From assembly GCA_023254015.1 (NCBI GenBank), contig JALQYS010000541.1:1-6746 (forward strand): DNA of 6,746 nucleotides, written 5' to 3'. Position 1 is the stretch's first letter; each line of letters opens with the position of its first letter. A program made the position numbers and the translations under genes. Positions 6,020 to 6,746 of this stretch are shown here, in pieces. Under the pieces are notes generated by a model. The model saw only the letters and a list, made by a program, of their open reading frames with translations. It made no database searches and had not been told where the DNA came from. The DNA comes from Paracoccaceae bacterium. GTDB lineage: Bacteria; Pseudomonadota; Alphaproteobacteria; Rhodobacterales; Rhodobacteraceae.

Positions 6020-6466
6020 TTACGCCGCCGCGGCCGGAGACTGATAGACGCCGCCCCGGGCCATCAGGGCCCAGACGATCCGCGCCATCTTGTTGGCGAG
6101 CGCCACCCGCACCAGCATCGGCGGCTTGCGCGTCAGCATCCTGCCCAGCCAGGTGCACGGCCGGGCCGCGGCATGGACGTGGCGCTTGATGATGACGCTG
6201 TTGGCCCCGATGATCAGAAGCCGTCGCAAGGAGCGCTCGCCCATCTTCGTCGTGGCCCCGAGGCGCTGTTTGCCCCCGGTGGAATGCTGGCGGGGCGTCA
6301 GGCCCAGCCACGCGGCGAAGTCGCGCCCCTTGCGGAACGTCCCGGGCGGCGGGGCCAGGACCGCGATGGCGGTGGCGATCAGGGGGCCGATGCCGGGCAC
6401 CGTCATGAGCCGCCGGGCCACCTCGTTCTCCTTGGCGCGGCGCGCGATCTCGGCGTCGAGCTTGCC
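6020..6466 (-). pseudogene. IS110-family transposase, C-terminal fragment
   Basis: About 148 residues of an IS110/IS116/IS902-type transposase are readable to the TAA at 6020-6022. The Transposase_20 domain is clear: MTVPGIGP (21-28), FAAWLGLTPRQHSTGGK (50-66) with the conserved serine S62, then TKMGERSLRRLLIIGA. The full protein is usually 300-400 residues. The N-terminal RuvC-like DEDD domain is missing because IS110 homology ends at about 6464-6466, where low-GC unrelated DNA begins. The minus frame stays open beyond that point to 6691, but those residues are not transposase-like. The fragment cannot be active. The element's other end, where IS110-group bridge RNAs are usually encoded, is absent. 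Confidence 0.85.
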
Positions 6467-6746
6467 TTTATTACGGAGCAAGAAACGCGTTCCAACATGG
6501 GCAACACCACTAGCGTAAACAATAAGCTTCTGTCCCATGTCAGCATGGGCAAGCTGTGTGACCACATCCAGACACAAATTGATGCTTACTTTGCAGCAAC
6601 CTTTAACCCAAAGTACAAGGTCAAGTTGAAGATCACACAGTCTTGGGCTAATTACACCAAAGAGAATCAGTGGCATCACAAACATGCACATCCCAATAGC
6701 TTGATCAGCGGCGTGTTCTATGTAAAAGCTGATAAGGAAAAGGACA
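6467..6746 (+). pseudogene. Phage-type 2OG-Fe(II) oxygenase, internal fragment (truncated at both ends)
   Basis: A single open plus-strand frame of 93 residues runs from the junction with the IS110 fragment to the window edge. It contains LKITQSWANYT (54-64), then WHHKHAHPNSLISGVFYVKADKEKD-type sequence (69-93, shown here only in part). This pattern of tryptophan, the HxHP stretch, SGVFY and a following charged turn matches the putative 2OG-Fe(II) oxygenase family (TIGR02466) common in marine phages. Base composition is clearly lower in GC than everything to the left. The N-terminal part is lost at the junction and the rest lies beyond the window. The substrate is unknown. It is called a pseudogene because no start codon or upstream half is present. 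Confidence 0.7.

Noticed and set aside
6467..6691. Minus-strand extension of the IS110 frame as its true N-terminus
   Set aside because: Those residues do not resemble the DEDD domain, and the plus strand there encodes a clear oxygenase.
1..6746. CRISPR array, tRNA or rRNA genes
   Set aside because: No regularly spaced repeats and no recognisable tRNA or rRNA sequence were found by reading.

Overview
This GC-rich window resembles an accessory region of an alphaproteobacterium, possibly a Rhodobacterales member. That placement is an inference from overall composition, the types of insertion sequence and the style of the nuclease domain. It is not supported by any housekeeping marker, because none is present.

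The core (763-5652, all on the minus strand) is a tightly packed four-gene operon. In transcription order it encodes: (1) a 470-residue protein with about four membrane helices and helical flanks, unrecognised; (2) a 275-residue single-helix membrane protein with a von Willebrand A-like domain; (3) a 393-residue MotA/TolQ/ExbB-like four-helix protein with a long predicted coiled-coil tail, resembling ZorA of Zorya; (4) a 487-residue MotB/ZorB-like protein with one membrane helix, an OmpA-like peptidoglycan-binding domain and a C-terminal staphylococcal-nuclease (SNase) domain that keeps its catalytic residues. The junctions are TAATG (1-nt overlap), a 1-nt gap and a 3-nt gap, so the four proteins are probably made together as one envelope complex. 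The best hypothesis is a Zorya-like, ion-driven envelope machine in which the nuclease is fused to the stator's peptidoglycan-anchored subunit and probably faces the periplasm. No helicase, HNH nuclease or other canonical Zorya effector is visible. An anti-phage or anti-DNA-uptake role is inference.

The operon lies between mobile-element debris. On the left (1-739) is the C-terminal part of an IS4-family transposase, followed by the left end of an IS66-family element whose orfA is broken after about 30 codons. This looks like an IS4-family element inserted in an IS66-family element. On the right (5653-6466) are the probable promoter region with a tandem 10-bp repeat, a 367-bp gene-free stretch with two direct copies of an IS-end-like decamer, and the C-terminal half of an IS110-family transposase. 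From about 6467 the composition drops sharply in GC and the plus strand encodes a piece of a phage-type 2OG-Fe(II) oxygenase running off the window. That junction joins two truncated genes and is either a recombination scar or an assembly chimera.
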